A stretch of 64,000 bases of DNA from Mortierella alpina (Eukaryota > Mortierellomycota > Mortierellomycetes > Mortierellales > Mortierellaceae). Where the stretch lies: contig JANATF010000001.1 in assembly GCA_029449245.1 (NCBI GenBank), positions 4,154,001 to 4,218,000 on the forward strand, read 5' to 3'. The translations under genes were made by a program, and so were the position numbers. The first letter of the stretch is position 1. Each line of letters opens with the position of its first letter. The notes below the pieces were generated by a model. That model did no database searches. It was not told where the DNA came from and worked only from the letters and a program-made list of their open reading frames with translations. Of this stretch, positions 1-11,598 are shown piece by piece.

Positions 1-328
1 CAAGAACCTGGAGCTGTGCCGCGTTCTCCAGCTGGAGTCGCGTCTCCACCCAGCCGAAGTCGTTGGACAAGATGGTAAGAAATGAAAAATGTCTCGTCCT
101 TTATGAGCCCCCACTCTCGAGCCGCTGTAGTAGTCGATGTTGAACTACTCGAAAGGGTTGTCATGGCAACTGACCTGTTCGCTTTGCATTTTTTTTTTTT
201 TTTTTGTTCTTCAATTTGTGCATCCATCAATAGTTCTTCGGGTGGTCGACGATGCCATGGTCCTTTATCTCACAGGAGACAAGGACGTGATCCACGCGTG
301 GAAGGAGGATATCAACTCTCGCTGGTAG
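1..328 (+). CDS. 3' end of an unidentified protein-coding gene (partial)
   Basis: Two exons are visible. Exon 1 (1-74, open at the left edge) reads in frame from base 2 and ends at a GTAAGA donor. The intron (75-233) has a long T tract before its TAG acceptor. Exon 2 (234-328) ends in TAG. The joined C-terminus runs KNLELCRVLQLESRLHPAEV, then a helical stretch, and finishes KEDINSRW. I do not recognise the family from these roughly 55 residues. The gene converges on the large kinase gene on the opposite strand. Confidence 0.6.
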
Positions 329-712
329 ATCTCTTGTTACTCTCTGTCCTCCCCCTACAGCCTCGTCTTCTTTCTTCCTCCGCTTCTTCGGTGTCCTCTC
401 TCTTCCTTCCTTCTATCCCATCCCATCTCCCCCTCCCCCCTCCCGTCCCCATACCCCTCCCTGTTGTCGATTCCGACTGTTAGATACCCTTACGAATGTC
501 CTTCCATAGGGCCATTACCCACCACCTTCAGCATGCACTGCTTTTCTTTGTTTCTTTCCTTTATCTCTCGTTCTCTTTTTCTACAATATTACATCTAATG
601 TTCATTCGCGTACAATGGATTTCGCCATTATAATTATTACAATACAAAAAAAAAAAAATCCTGTGTGCAGATGCAGATGCGGATGCGTGCGTGTTCGACA
701 GAAGAGTAGGGA
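329..712. other. Intergenic, convergent 3' ends
   Basis: Pyrimidine-rich DNA with CT and C runs around 350-470 and an A12 run near 647-658. It lies between two converging genes and probably holds both 3' UTRs. No ORF here looks real. Confidence 0.5.
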
Positions 713-1042
713 TCAGGAGATAATGCAATTGCTACACCTCTCCACTTCGCGTGTCTGTGTAACGTGGCCAATGCAAGTATCCTCCTCCTCGTCCTCCTCT
801 TCCTCCTCCTCTTCCTCCTCCTCTTCCTCCTCTTCCTCCTCTTCCTCCTCTTCCTCCTCTCCCTCCCCGTCTTCTTCTACCTCTTCATCCTCCTCCATTT
901 CTCCTCCATCGTCATACTGGTCGTTGTCAGGGCATTCTCCATCGCTCTCTCGGCTCTTCTGTTCTTGCGCCTCAAGTGCCACAGTCTCTGCCCTGTCCTG
1001 ACCCAAACCATCGAAACGCTTCATCTGCATCCGCTCTGATTG
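713..1042 (-). other. In-frame acidic extension behind the stop of the SepH-like gene
   Basis: The frame of the upstream kinase gene stays open for about 110 codons after its TGA (1045-1043). The first codons after the stop are CAA TCA GAG CGG, so the stop context is TGA-C. The extension encodes a mixed-charge segment, then a run of about two dozen Glu/Asp from a CCT/TCC-type microsatellite, then a Cys-containing end. It could be 3' UTR, a tail reached by readthrough, or the remainder of a longer protein cut by a nonsense change. The sequence alone cannot decide. Confidence 0.45.
779..872. repeat. CCT/TCC microsatellite
   Basis: Imperfect tandem (TCCTCC/TCTTCC) repeat. On the minus strand it reads as GAG/GAA codons in the frame of the extension behind the kinase stop codon. 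Confidence 0.85.
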
Positions 1043-1532
1043 TCATTCTGATCTCAGGTGTGAATTGCGCCGTCGCAGAGTCGACAGCGGGGCCGATGCC
1101 GAGATCGACTGGTACCGAGGTGTGTCGTATCCCAATCGTTGCTCATGATCCCAGCTAGAATCATCATCCTCCTCGTCTGCAGTCGCCCCATCAAGTACGG
1201 GCTGGAGTCGTTGCAGCTTCATAGTCCACCCCCCATTGTCGTCTTGGTCATCGTTGCCGTTGATATGGAGGCCATAGTCGTCATTATCGTCATCGCTGCA
1301 GTCGTTGCGGGCGCTGAGTTTGCTGGCAAATATAGTACTGAGGTTATGAGCATCTTCGATATCGACCCTTTGGATGCTGCTGGTGTCGTCCACTTCAGCA
1401 ATGACCTCCTTCACCTTCTCGTCCCCCTCCTGCTCCTCTTCTTGTTTCTCATCCTCGTCCTCATCCGCATCCTCATCCTCATCCTCATCCTCATCCTCAT
1501 CCTCATCCTCATCCTCATCCTCATCCTCATCC

Positions 1533-1565
<33 letters not shown>

Positions 1566-4500
1566 AAGTTTAGTGTCGAGTCGTATTCTTGCCTGGTGGC
1601 GAGGATCAATCCTGATGGTGCTGTCTGTGGGGCAGATTCACTCGTGACTGTTGGCTGCGCCGAGTTGTTATCTTCGTTGGTGTCCGTTTCGGCATTCCAT
1701 GCTGCAATGGAGGCCAGTGATCCAACGACACGATTAGCCCGTCGCGGCTGTCCTCGTCCCAGCACTCCAGCTACGCGATCAAGTAGCTCGGTCGAGGACG
1801 ATGACAATAGGCTTGTGGAGACCGAAGCCTCGGTCGCCTCGGCTGTAGATTCTGATTCTCTCCTCAGTCGTAGGGTAGGGTCGCCAGAGCTGCTGCCACT
1901 CGACGCGCCGCTACGACTACCACCTCGACTCATCCCCTCGCTCGTCAAGGGTCTTCGAGTACCATGATACTCCTCCAGAATCCTGGTCAGCTCCTCTGCA
2001 GATGTGATACTGCCATACTCATTCGAAGTGCGCGGGCTCATACGGCGCTCCAGTTCATCGGGGTGCGACGAAGATGTCCCGTAGTGTCTATCACTGTCGT
2101 GGTCGGAATCGTCCTTGTCCCTATGGTGCCCACCGTCACCTTCATCACTCTCACTTCCGCTATCGTTCTCGTCGCTTTCCTGTCGGTTCCACGCTGGGAA
2201 GTGGTCGATATCCAGGAGCTCGAGCCGAATCTTGGGAAGTTCGCTCCGGAGAATCATACTCTCTGACAGATCGTGAGACTGCAGCCCTTGGAGCAACCGC
2301 TGTCTCTTTTCCAAGTCCTCATCCAGACAGGTCTCAATGATTTCGCCTAAACTGCGACTCTTGCTGTGCCCAAATTGCCGAGGGATCATTTTCACGGTCT
2401 TGGGTTCGTCGTCATCGTCGATCCCGTCAAAGATATCGCCAGTGTCCTGAGAAAACGCTTTGAATGCGTGTGACACTTTCAGCTGCCTCTGGTCCCAGTC
2501 TAGTTCCTGTTCACCGCTTTGTTCGTCATCCTGCTGGTCCAGCCATCCTCGGCTGGTCACGAATAGATCATCTTCAGAATCGCCACTGTCACTAGTAGGG
2601 TTGATATGGGTTGTTTCGTTGATGGACACGCGACGTCGTGGTGGTTGGCCTCTGAGTGCTGCAGCAGAGGTTGAAGATCCCTCGCCGTTGCTTGAGCGGA
2701 GAGCGCTTGGCGCAAGATACGATTCATACGATCCGTGCGATTCACGGACCCAGTCGTGCGGCCGCTGATGAGAGGACGTCCTCGGATCCATGCCTGTCTT
2801 GATTTCGAGCCCCTCGACCTCTTTTAGGAACAGATCGTCAACGTCATGAATGGAATCCGTCGGAGACCCGTGGCTACCACTCTTGAGCCGGCGCTTGACA
2901 ATAGGAAATTTCGATGGAGAGGTGGCATCTCCCGCATGGTGACTCATGCTGGACTTTTGCCATCGCACAACCGTATCGGACTCGTCCTCGTCGTCGTCAT
3001 TACTCTGCCTCAGAGCCGTCAGTGGTCGAAGTCCAAAGAAATCGCTGGACGAGGATGGAAAGCTGTTGTAGCGGTTCGAGGAACTGCCACCGTGCTCGCT
3101 ATCGCCATCGTCTTCCCTGCTACTCAATGCTGCCTCAGAATCGCTCTCCTCAAAGGCCTCCAAAATCTCTCTTGCCAGCTCCTTGACAAGAAGACCCGAG
3201 TCCTCTTCTGCAATCTTGTTGACCACGTCAGCTATGCCATAATCCATGACGAGCTTCAGTCTCTCGGGGTGGACATCAAAGATTGCACGTAGAATACGAA
3301 GCAAGTTGAGTCGGACGACAGCCTTGGGATGAGCCAGCCTGTCCAAAAGTCGCGGGAAGAGCCCTGGAACTGCGATTCCGCATGCGATGCTGGGCGAGAG
3401 TCGGATAATCTTGTGGAATGGCTCAAGAATGTTCTCAAACGAATTTGCTTTGGCGGTCAGGAAAGCCTGGACAAAGTAGTTCAGAGAGGGTTTGAGCAGT
3501 AGGAACTGCTCGACATCCGACTCTTCATCTTGCATGGACTTTTCGTCCTGCAGCCTGTTTTGGACGTTCAAGGATGAAATCAATGAGTGTCATCTTGATG
3601 CACTTTCAAAACCAAGGTTCGGCAATATGCACAATCCATTAAACCAGCGAAAATCATACGTACCAGACATGGACGGCATCCATGGCATTCACCTGCCAGT
3701 AGGGATCTTTAAACAAGCGGAGGTACACCGGCAGAACGTCGTTGTTCCAAAGAGCATTTCGGCACGCCCGGCCAGCATGTGCCATATCGCATAGGATTGG
3801 AAGTGCGAACTGCTTCAAGGGCGATGTAGACTCTGCGATTTGCTGCAGGTGAGGAATAAGTCCCGCTTGCGCTGCTTCTTCTTGACGTGATTTGTTGATT
3901 CGGCAAAGGTTGAAAAGCGTTGTGAATACATGGTTGCAAACATCCTAATGAAGAGACATGGCCCGAATAAAGTGAAGATGGAGGGGGTAGGTTAGCACAG
4001 GGTCGTCAGTCAAGTGGGCTTTCAAGCTATGAACCAAAGTAGAAGCGGAAGTGTAAAGTTACCGTTGCGATAGATCCTGTGCGCTCGCCGAGGACCTTAA
4101 CAAGTGTGCGAATGGCGTTTGCATTTTGAAGGACATCCAAGGTGTTAGAGTTCATAGAGATGTTTCTTATGCACTTCAACATTGCCACACACAGATGAGG
4201 TGGTAGGTTCTGCAAGGAGTCCAGCATGCCTAGGGAGAAAGAAGAATCATGGAAAAAGAATACAATGTATGAGAGGGAAGTCTTTGAAAAGCAGCTTCCA
4301 ACATGGTCATGTACTTTAGATCAACGTACAGTGTACGATCCGATGAGTTGCCAGTAGCTCCTTGACCGGAGAATCTCCCTGAGAAAAGATCAAAAACACG
4401 TTGACGATTTTCTCTGTGTACGGTAGGCCATTAGGGTCATGGATGGTGTTATAAAGAGTTGAGGATAGTGGTTCCAGAAGTCCCTGCTTAGCCAGCAGCC

Positions 4501-7500
4501 GACAGAAGTCGTTCCTTGGTGTCAAACTCTGCAATAGCATATGACCATAAAGGAGTCGTTAAAGACAAGTCGTGGAGGCAAATGATAACATCAAGCAAAA
4601 GTAGTGAAAATATGATGAGCATACCTGCAAGTTGAATACGCTGTGAATGCCATTGATCGCGATCCAGACCAGCTCCTTCTGCGTAGAGTAATTTCCTTGT
4701 AGAAACTTGATAAGGACGCGTAGTCCTCGACACGAGATGAACATCTGCAGCGTCAGAGGATTGGTGTGGCAAATCTGCTGAATAAAAACGGCCGCCGCTA
4801 GCTGAATCTCCTTGCTGAATCGTTTGGATGTGAACCGGATCAAGACTGGGATGGCACCTACAAGGCAAAGGTTCTCCTGGAGCACGTAGTCATTGCGAAT
4901 GACCTAAGGACGAACAACCATGTATTTAGGATGTGAGTTTAGATATGCCTGCTGCATGAACGTATCTCGTCGCATGGAAGGTCGAAACTTACCAGGTTAA
5001 GGATGTTCAACAATTTCTTTAGAACCGCACTCTCATGCTCGCAGTTCTCGATCAAGTCCAAGAGGGGAATTGCACCGTGATTCGCGATCATTGGTCCTCG
5101 CATATCAGGATTTTCAGTCAAGAGCACCGTCTACAATTCATAGAGCATGGGAGAATTAGAGGTCAGGTCAAAAAGTAAGAGTTAACTCGACATGAGCAAT
5201 ATTAAAGAAGACCCATATGGCTCACCAGACGATCGCACACGGCCTGCAGCTGCGAGTCCGAGGGTGAGCCTTCCAAGAGACGGAACTGCTCTGCTATGCT
5301 AGCGCATGCTCGTGCATGCTTTTCCCTCGCAATATTGGCCTCAAGATCGATCTCATCAAACCCTTCATCGACCTCCGCAAATGGATCGTCCTCGTCTGAT
5401 CCTGCATCGTTTCCAAACCAACTGTGGTTAGACAGCCTTGTCTGTAAGGTCAGCCCCTCATCTTGATACATCATGTTCCTGTTCTCGACTCCCTCAAAGA
5501 GGTCGGAAAAGTCGTCGTCGTCCTCTTCTTCGCGATAGCCTTGGAGCTCGTCCGTTGTCATAGAAGGCGACACGAGCAATTGCCCAGGCGCAGATCGCGA
5601 CCGTACCAAGTCAATTGGGACATGAGCTGATATCGCTTTGGGCCTTGAAGCGAGGGACCCACTTGGCTTCACTGTGCTCTCTTGCTGCTTCGCAGACGCG
5701 TGCTTGAGCTTCTAAAATGTTTAAATCGCACTGTAGTTAGTAAAAGCCTCCTCCCAGACTTGGGACAAGATACACTGACCGCCTCTAGCGGAGAAAGGAG
5801 GGACAAAGACGCCATCCAATCTTAATCTCTAGCATTCTTACCTTGAATTTCAGCTTCAAATCTTGACCATCGTCTTCAAAGTCGTTCTCGTCGATATCGT
5901 TGTCTACGGTTGCAGATTGAGGCTGGGGGAGTCTGGGTGTCGCTCGTATTGTTTTCGAGATTTCATCTTCTTGATCCCGAAACTCGAGCGCTGCCAATTG
6001 TAATGATGAGATCTCTGCAAAGTCGTCGTCCCAGTTGTCTGTGCAGACCTCGGGCTCGAGATTGTTAGTGGTGGTGGCCGTGTTAATGTTGTTTGCGTTG
6101 TTTGTTTGCAGATGGAACTGGGGTGGTGGTGCGATCGCAACTGGCCTCTCTGGCTGTGGCTGCACAATCGGTGCCGCAGAGGTCTCCCTTCCTTGCGGCT
6201 TGGGGGCATGGAACAGGTCGGTAATAGCGGGAGCATTCTGGTCCCACGTCTTTCCACCTATAACCAGTCAAAAACGAGTATGAGGTTAAGTCTGTGTCGA
6301 TAATGAACATTAAACAGACCTGGGCGCTCATTGCCTCATTGCACCGCACCTGAAATCCTACGAATGTTTCCAGAGTTTCTATTCATCGACATGGTGGATG
6401 ATCCTTTGAGAGCCTCATTCCACTGAAGCACACTCTTTACAGCCTCGTCATAGGCTGGGATGGCCTTCTCGCGACTTCTCTGACTTCCTGACGCCTTCTT
6501 CTTGGACATTTGAATCCATGGGTGCTTTGATAATTTCTTTGCAGACACGCGTAAGTTACAATCCTTCTGAAAACACTGCATCAAGAAGTCCCGCACGATC
6601 TATATACGGATTAACGCGACATGTTGACACGATCATGTTAGCGCGGTACATTAGAGCCTAGGCTGCTGTGGACCTAAGTTTCTGTCGCTTACCGCTGACA
6701 CGCTCTCTGGGATAGGTGGGTGGTCGTCCTGCACAATACGATAAAGTGCCCCCATAGGCGGTAGTGTGTGATATGGGGGCTCTCCGTCCAACAGCTCGAT
6801 GACTGTGCAACCGACGCTCCTATTGAAGAGAGAGGTCATCGTTTAGCCACAGCTCATTCTCGCACTGTACCCCTTTGCCGTTGGTCGTCCGTTGAAAACA
6901 CTCTGAATTCCGATGATGTGATGACGCAATTGCAGTTACCAAATGTCTGAAGCAGTTGTAGCCCCTGAGAGCTCAATGATTTCCGGTGCCACTAACAGAG
7001 GATAGGAGAGTATGAAGAAGTTCAGATTCCGGTTAGGCACGTAGTTCGCGTGGTTGCGTTGAGAGCACGAACGCCATTCGCAATTCAGGTTCACATACTC
7101 CAATAAGGGGTGCCCGCGACGGACAAGTCGCCAACGTCGGTTGAGAGGGTTGCCACTCCGAAATCGGCTAGCTTTACCAGCCCGTCTTTGGTGGCAAGGA
7201 TGTTGGCACCTTTGATGTCCCGGTGGATAACACCTTGGTCGTGGAGATAAATCAGGCCGTCCAGGACCTGCGTTATGTACATGGCGCCGAGATGCTCGGG
7301 CAGCTTTCCAAAGTTCTTGCAAAGACTCCGCAAGGAGCCATTTTCGCATAGTCTATCGAGCAAGTTAGCGAACACAAGAGAACTGTCAGCAGTGTTGCTA
7401 TGACCAGCCATAACCTGGACGTTTGTCCTCTCAAGAAATGGCATCGTGCTCAGAAAAGGGTCAGCTGCCGTCAATGCTCTTGCTTTTTTGGCATTGCCTT

Positions 7501-8053
7501 CATCCCCCCCTTCGTGTCCCTTTAACCTACTCTAGGATAATGTTGAGCGTTTCGCTCGTCTTTTCGAACCCAAAATATTTGACGATATTTGCATGCTATT
7601 GGGGCCATGGGTAACATTAGAGAGCGAGCGAAAAGTGCGAGTAGGAGAGAGGAGGACAAACAGGTTAGACATCATGTGCTGTCATCCTGCATCAATCTTG
7701 AACCAGCCTCGCAGTTCCTTTCCGGAGAAAGAGGCACAACTTGCATTCAGTTTCTTGAGTAGGTCTATTTCCATCTATCGAGGCGCAAGGACGCGAGCGC
7801 AGCACACAATGGGGAGAGACAGAACAGATAACGCGGTAGCATGTTAGATATATGCGTGCGCATTGTTCGCGCGCCTCGCCACTATGAGTCGTTTCCATCT
7901 CGTTTTCAAGATCGATACCATGATATTAGCCAGCTCTGAGGAGGGAATGTCGGAGAGATTGATTTGTTTGACTGCGACGGTCGTGGCGGTCTCAAGGTTC
8001 AGTCCGCGCCATACAGACCCAAAAGCGCCCTTGCCTATGCAGTTTCCGAGCAT
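1043..8053 (-). CDS. sepH: SepH/Cdc7-type septation-initiation protein kinase with armadillo-like region
   Basis: Exons (-): 8053-7919, 7774-7745, 7595-7531, 7352-7099, 6991-6940, 6819-6693, 6599-6350, 6257-5842, 5711-5226, 5130-4993, 4903-4625, 4528-4330, 4229-4063, 3944-3664, 3554-1043. The phases close, giving about 1796 aa. The N-terminal kinase domain (about residues 1-270) has the Gly loop [11 protein letters not shown] lysine, HRDIKGAN catalytic loop, DFG and GTPYWMAPE. A long all-helical armadillo-like region follows (about residues 600-1050), then a disordered Ser/Asp/Glu-rich tail. This layout matches Aspergillus SepH, fission yeast Cdc7 and plant MAP3K-epsilon, the top kinase of the septation initiation network that controls cytokinesis. 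Exon 2 is a 30-bp microexon followed by a GC-AG intron. The start is uncertain: the ATG lies directly after a TTTAG, so an upstream exon ending near 8176 is possible. Confidence 0.88.
1450..1563. repeat. (TCATCC)n/(GTC)n coding microsatellite in the kinase gene
   Basis: Near-perfect TCATCC hexamers followed by about ten GTC triplets. On the minus strand they encode Asp runs and alternating Asp-Glu in the C-terminal tail of the kinase. The tract probably varies in length between strains. Confidence 0.9.
7745..7774 (-). other. 30-bp microexon bounded by a GC-AG intron
   Basis: Ten codons reading [10 protein letters not shown] join the exon ending in ELANIM to the one starting HANIVKYFG. This restores the alphaC-helix region with its conserved Glu and the following strand. 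The upstream acceptor is GATAG. The downstream donor is GCAAGT (7744-7739), a classic GC donor with otherwise perfect consensus. Without this exon the kinase would lack the conserved [10 protein letters not shown] segment. Confidence 0.85.
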
Positions 8054-10328
8054 CTAAATCGGATCGTCAAGGGCAGGATGGCAAAGGATACGACCGGACG
8101 GGCGAGATGGATGGAGATGCAAAAGATAGCACTTAACATGGTCAGTCCAGTGGAAAACACGTCGACAAAACGCAGAGGTCTTACGGGAGCATAAAATGGA
8201 TCATCATCATTATAGACATGGTCGTACGATATTGCCCACGAGCGTGGGTCCAGAGGTCATGCTGGGAATAGCGCTCGGAGAATAATATTTGGCGTTTGTT
8301 AGATGGAGAGAGCAGCGAGTGCAGGAATAAGGCCGTGGTGGACGGTTGTGAGAACAATACGGGCCCAAGGTACAAGGCGAGATCAAGCGGGAAACAGGGA
8401 TACAGGTCGATGAGGGAAGCCAGAGGAAAGGAAATGGCAGGCACTGTTGAAGAAGAAGAGAGCCAAGAGTGAGCCACGGCCGTGGTTTGAAGAAGGTGGC
8501 CAAGGAGGTGGGGGAGGACACGAGTAAAGCCAAAAGAAGGAACTGTAGAAAGTTTGAGCGTGCGAGAGCGAGAGCGAGAGCAGACTGGCGTAGGATGAGA
8601 AAAGAGTGCAGAGAGGCGTGCGGAACGCAGTAGCAAGAGTGAGTGGATGTCGACCGTGCGTGCGTGTGTGCGTGTGTGTGTGTGTGTGCCTGAGAACGAA
8701 TGCACTGATGTTGACAATGACAATGACAATGACAATGAATGCAATGGAGTTGAAGCTAAGAAGCGAAACAAGGGATGTGAAGAGACAAGTAGAAAAGGCT
8801 GCAAGGGTGTGGAAAAACAAGACGAGTGTGGCCGCGTGTGTGTGTGCGCGGCTCTCACAGAGGCACATCCACACCCATGGATCCATCGACTCCCACGTAG
8901 CCGTGTCCAACCCTCTCTCTCCTCACACACACACGCACTCTTCTCCGCCGCTCGTCAAAAAGAAAACTCACACAACCAGGGGCAACCCAGTCTTCGCCCC
9001 TTTTGCCTCGCCTATTCCTGTGCCTCTGCGACGGCCATTTGGCAGAGGCTGGCCGCAGACCAAGTATGTCGACCACACGGCAGACTTGTAGACGACTGCA
9101 AGGCTTTGTTGTAGAGAGGACAGAGAGGCGCTTAGCGACGATGGCATGCCTGTGCATGTTGCGTCCTTCACGCAGCATTCTGCTGTCTACTGCATGCTGT
9201 ACGAGTGTTTTGATATATACAAAGCCAATGTTTTTTCAGGGGTAAAAAACCTTTTGTATTGCCTGTGTACAGGTACATGTGGCAACAGGCCACTGAGGAT
9301 CTGGTGGCTCAAAAAGCCTGGAATTTCATCCATGGCTGTGGGCTAGAGAGGACAGGCGCAAAGGGCTTTTCTTCCGAGGAGAGAAAATAGGATGGCAACG
9401 AGACAAGATCAAGTTCCAGAGAAGAGCTACACACCCTCCACCCGCACAGGCTTAGGCAACGCACAGGAGGGGCACAAAGAGGAGGCACAGTCGTGCTCTC
9501 TTTTTTTGGAGGGAAAATCAGCGAACAGCGACAGACAGAGAATAGGGTCACAAGGACCGCGTACTCCACGCGGATACCCTCGTTTCCGTCTCCGCTTTAA
9601 CGGCCCTCCTTTGTTACACACCGCTCGAATGTTCCTGAAAACACAGCTTCCGCTCAAGGGCATCCGTGGAAGGTCTGGCTGCATGTCGTACAGAAAAAAA
9701 TGAGGAGAGAGCTTCGACCATACCACCGGCCTGCAAGAACCGCAAACTGAAGTGCCACTCGACATGCTGACTTGGATCCCACACTCCTTCCTTGCGTTTG
9801 AATCCAATCTACAGCCGCAACTGCAACATGTCTGTGCTTGGGTCCTTGCGCTGGCCCACCACAGGGTTCTTTCGCTGGTCACGATGTTCGCTCCATGTCT
9901 ATTCTCACGTATGACAGCATGGAGCGAGATATTCGATTGAAAAATGAGACCGTAATAAGCTTTGGCCATCTGAGCAACTCTAAGTCAAGGAAAAAAAAGC
10001 GCGGGAGATGTTGTCCCAAGGCATTGCAATCGTTCTCGCTGCATGACCACGCACCGCCTGTGACCAATTAGCTAGGACGAGGAGCAAGGAGCGAGGGGGG
10101 CGAAGGGACGTCTCCTAACTTACCAATCGCCCGTTGGAAGGGTCACCATAGCCCAAACTGACGCATTAAGAATAGAGGTCACCCCTTGCACGTAACATAA
10201 TGCAAAGCATGTCCATCTGTCAGCTGGTTGCTATCAATCTAGCACTCATACTCGAATGTGCAGAGTCTCAGCATTCTCAATGGCGTCTTTTCGTACCTTT
10301 TATTCATAATTACAATGGTTTCGATCGA
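8054..10328. other. Intergenic region with simple repeats; kinase gene 5' flank
   Basis: Low-complexity sequence lies upstream of the kinase: GAGCGA repeats near 8561-8580, a GT tract near 8664-8690, an AATGAC hexamer repeat near 8711-8740 and CA-rich DNA near 8920-8940. Open frames of 100-250 codons on either strand are compositionally simple and match nothing I recognise. The stretch 9120-10328 holds no supported gene; the longest ORF is 180 codons on the minus strand at 9427-9969. A 5' UTR or first exon of the kinase gene may lie at 8054-8250. Confidence 0.45.
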
Positions 10329-11116
10329 CTAGACATTATTCTGGCGTGCTGCAATAGCCTCGCGTCTTTTTGCAGCATCAACATCGATCGTGTTCACGAC
10401 TGGCATCTGCCCTGAAGCCATTAATTGCCGCTTTTGCCGGATCTTGTAGTGGCAATACTCCCTACATAGGGTAAAGGGCACTAGTTGAGTCAATTCTGCT
10501 CGTGACATGAAAGAAGCCTTATCTCAGAAGATGCACCGGATATAATTACCATGTCCCCACAGTCATTAGAACGAACGCGCCAAAGCCCCAGTTGGCAGCC
10601 GATCGTGTTGGTCCTCCTATGGCGGTCCGAGAAACAAGCGTAATGAGTCCACAAGGAGAGCCTAAGTAAGGCAATGGGCACATGAGCAGGTGCCTGCATA
10701 ATACGTACCAGACTTGAGTGCTTTCATCAACCCTACGCCCAAGCCGACGGCAGCCCCATCCACAAAGGACTCTTTTGTACAGGGTGATTTGGTCATTGTC
10801 GTAAAGTCACGCGTGGGCTCGAGCGTCTAGAGAACGGTGCAGTGAGGTCGAGTTGCATGTGAGTTACTCCATCCGAATGCTTCTTGTTCCATGGGAGTAG
10901 CATCGTCACGTCGCATCGGGATCCATGCATTTCTTGCTGGAGCTTTGTCCCTGATACCTTCCTGGCACCAAGGGTCGCGAGGTTGTTTCTTCCTTATTTT
11001 ACCTTGAATGCTGACACGACCTGATCGCGATCAGGCTGTGGCCTTGGGTCATTGAGCACAGGCGTGGGGATTTCTGGCAATGGCTCCTGTGTGTTGTTGT
11101 TGTTCACTCCCGACAT
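10329..11116 (-). CDS. COX20: Cytochrome c oxidase assembly protein COX20
   Basis: Four exons (11116-11003, 10826-10709, 10616-10550, 10461-10329) join in phase to a 143-aa protein. The core has a Gly-rich first membrane segment (AVGLGVGLMKAL), then SAANWGFGAFVLMTVGTWEY leading into a basic KIRQKRQ stretch. The Asn-Trp followed by a hydrophobic helix ending W-E-Y-C and then basic residues is the COX20/FAM36A signature. COX20 is a two-span inner-membrane chaperone for newly made Cox2 in cytochrome oxidase assembly. The N-terminal 40 residues are Asn/Pro-rich. The gene is divergent from the deubiquitinase gene, with 482 bp between the starts. Confidence 0.85.
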
Positions 11117-11598
11117 GTTGGCTGGATTGAATGGCGTTGCTTCAATGATGTGTAGTGAAAATCAATGCGAACAACCAACCCCATGGACCAAGCCTACAGC
11201 TTGAGGAAACCCGGGTGCCAAAGAACCTTAAGGGTAAAGAAAGGCAAGGGAAGCACACGAGTAGTCACAATGTTTTTCTTTTTTTTTTTTTGCCTTTTGT
11301 TTTGTATTGTTATGCTCCTTGTCGACCTGCCTCACCTCCCATCCCTTCTCCCCACCTCCCCTTCGTCTCTCCATTGAAGCAGCGTCGCTTCTCTTTGTTT
11401 CAGCGCCTGCTCTGCACCACAGACCTCCCTACTCAGGCCATCCTACATCGCACCTGAAGGGAACTTTAGAGTCGTCCTTCTCAATTCTAATTTCTTTTGA
11501 CGACACCCACCGTTGTAGCTGGCCTGCAACAAGTTTTCCTCTTCCCTGTTTCGGTCTGATTCCCTTCCCGACAATACATCTCTTCAAGGGACTCAACA
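11117..11598. promoter_or_regulatory. Bidirectional promoter between COX20 and the USP gene
   Basis: 482 bp separate two start codons that point away from each other. The USP-proximal half (about 11280-11580) is pyrimidine-rich with a T11 run. No specific factor site is claimed. Confidence 0.5.

Noticed and set aside
8181-8930. 249-codon minus-strand frame upstream of the kinase
   Set aside because: The translation is a Ser/Leu/His/Thr-rich simple sequence from CT and GT microsatellites. The frame also does not splice in phase to the kinase ATG exon.
9727-9772. Zn2Cys6-like peptide PACKNRKLKCHSTC on the plus strand
   Set aside because: Only one half of the cluster motif is present, it ends at once in a stop, and no further Cys or coding frame surrounds it.
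9427-9969. 180-codon Cys-containing minus-strand ORF
   Set aside because: The Cys spacing fits no zinc motif and the composition is irregular. Likely chance.
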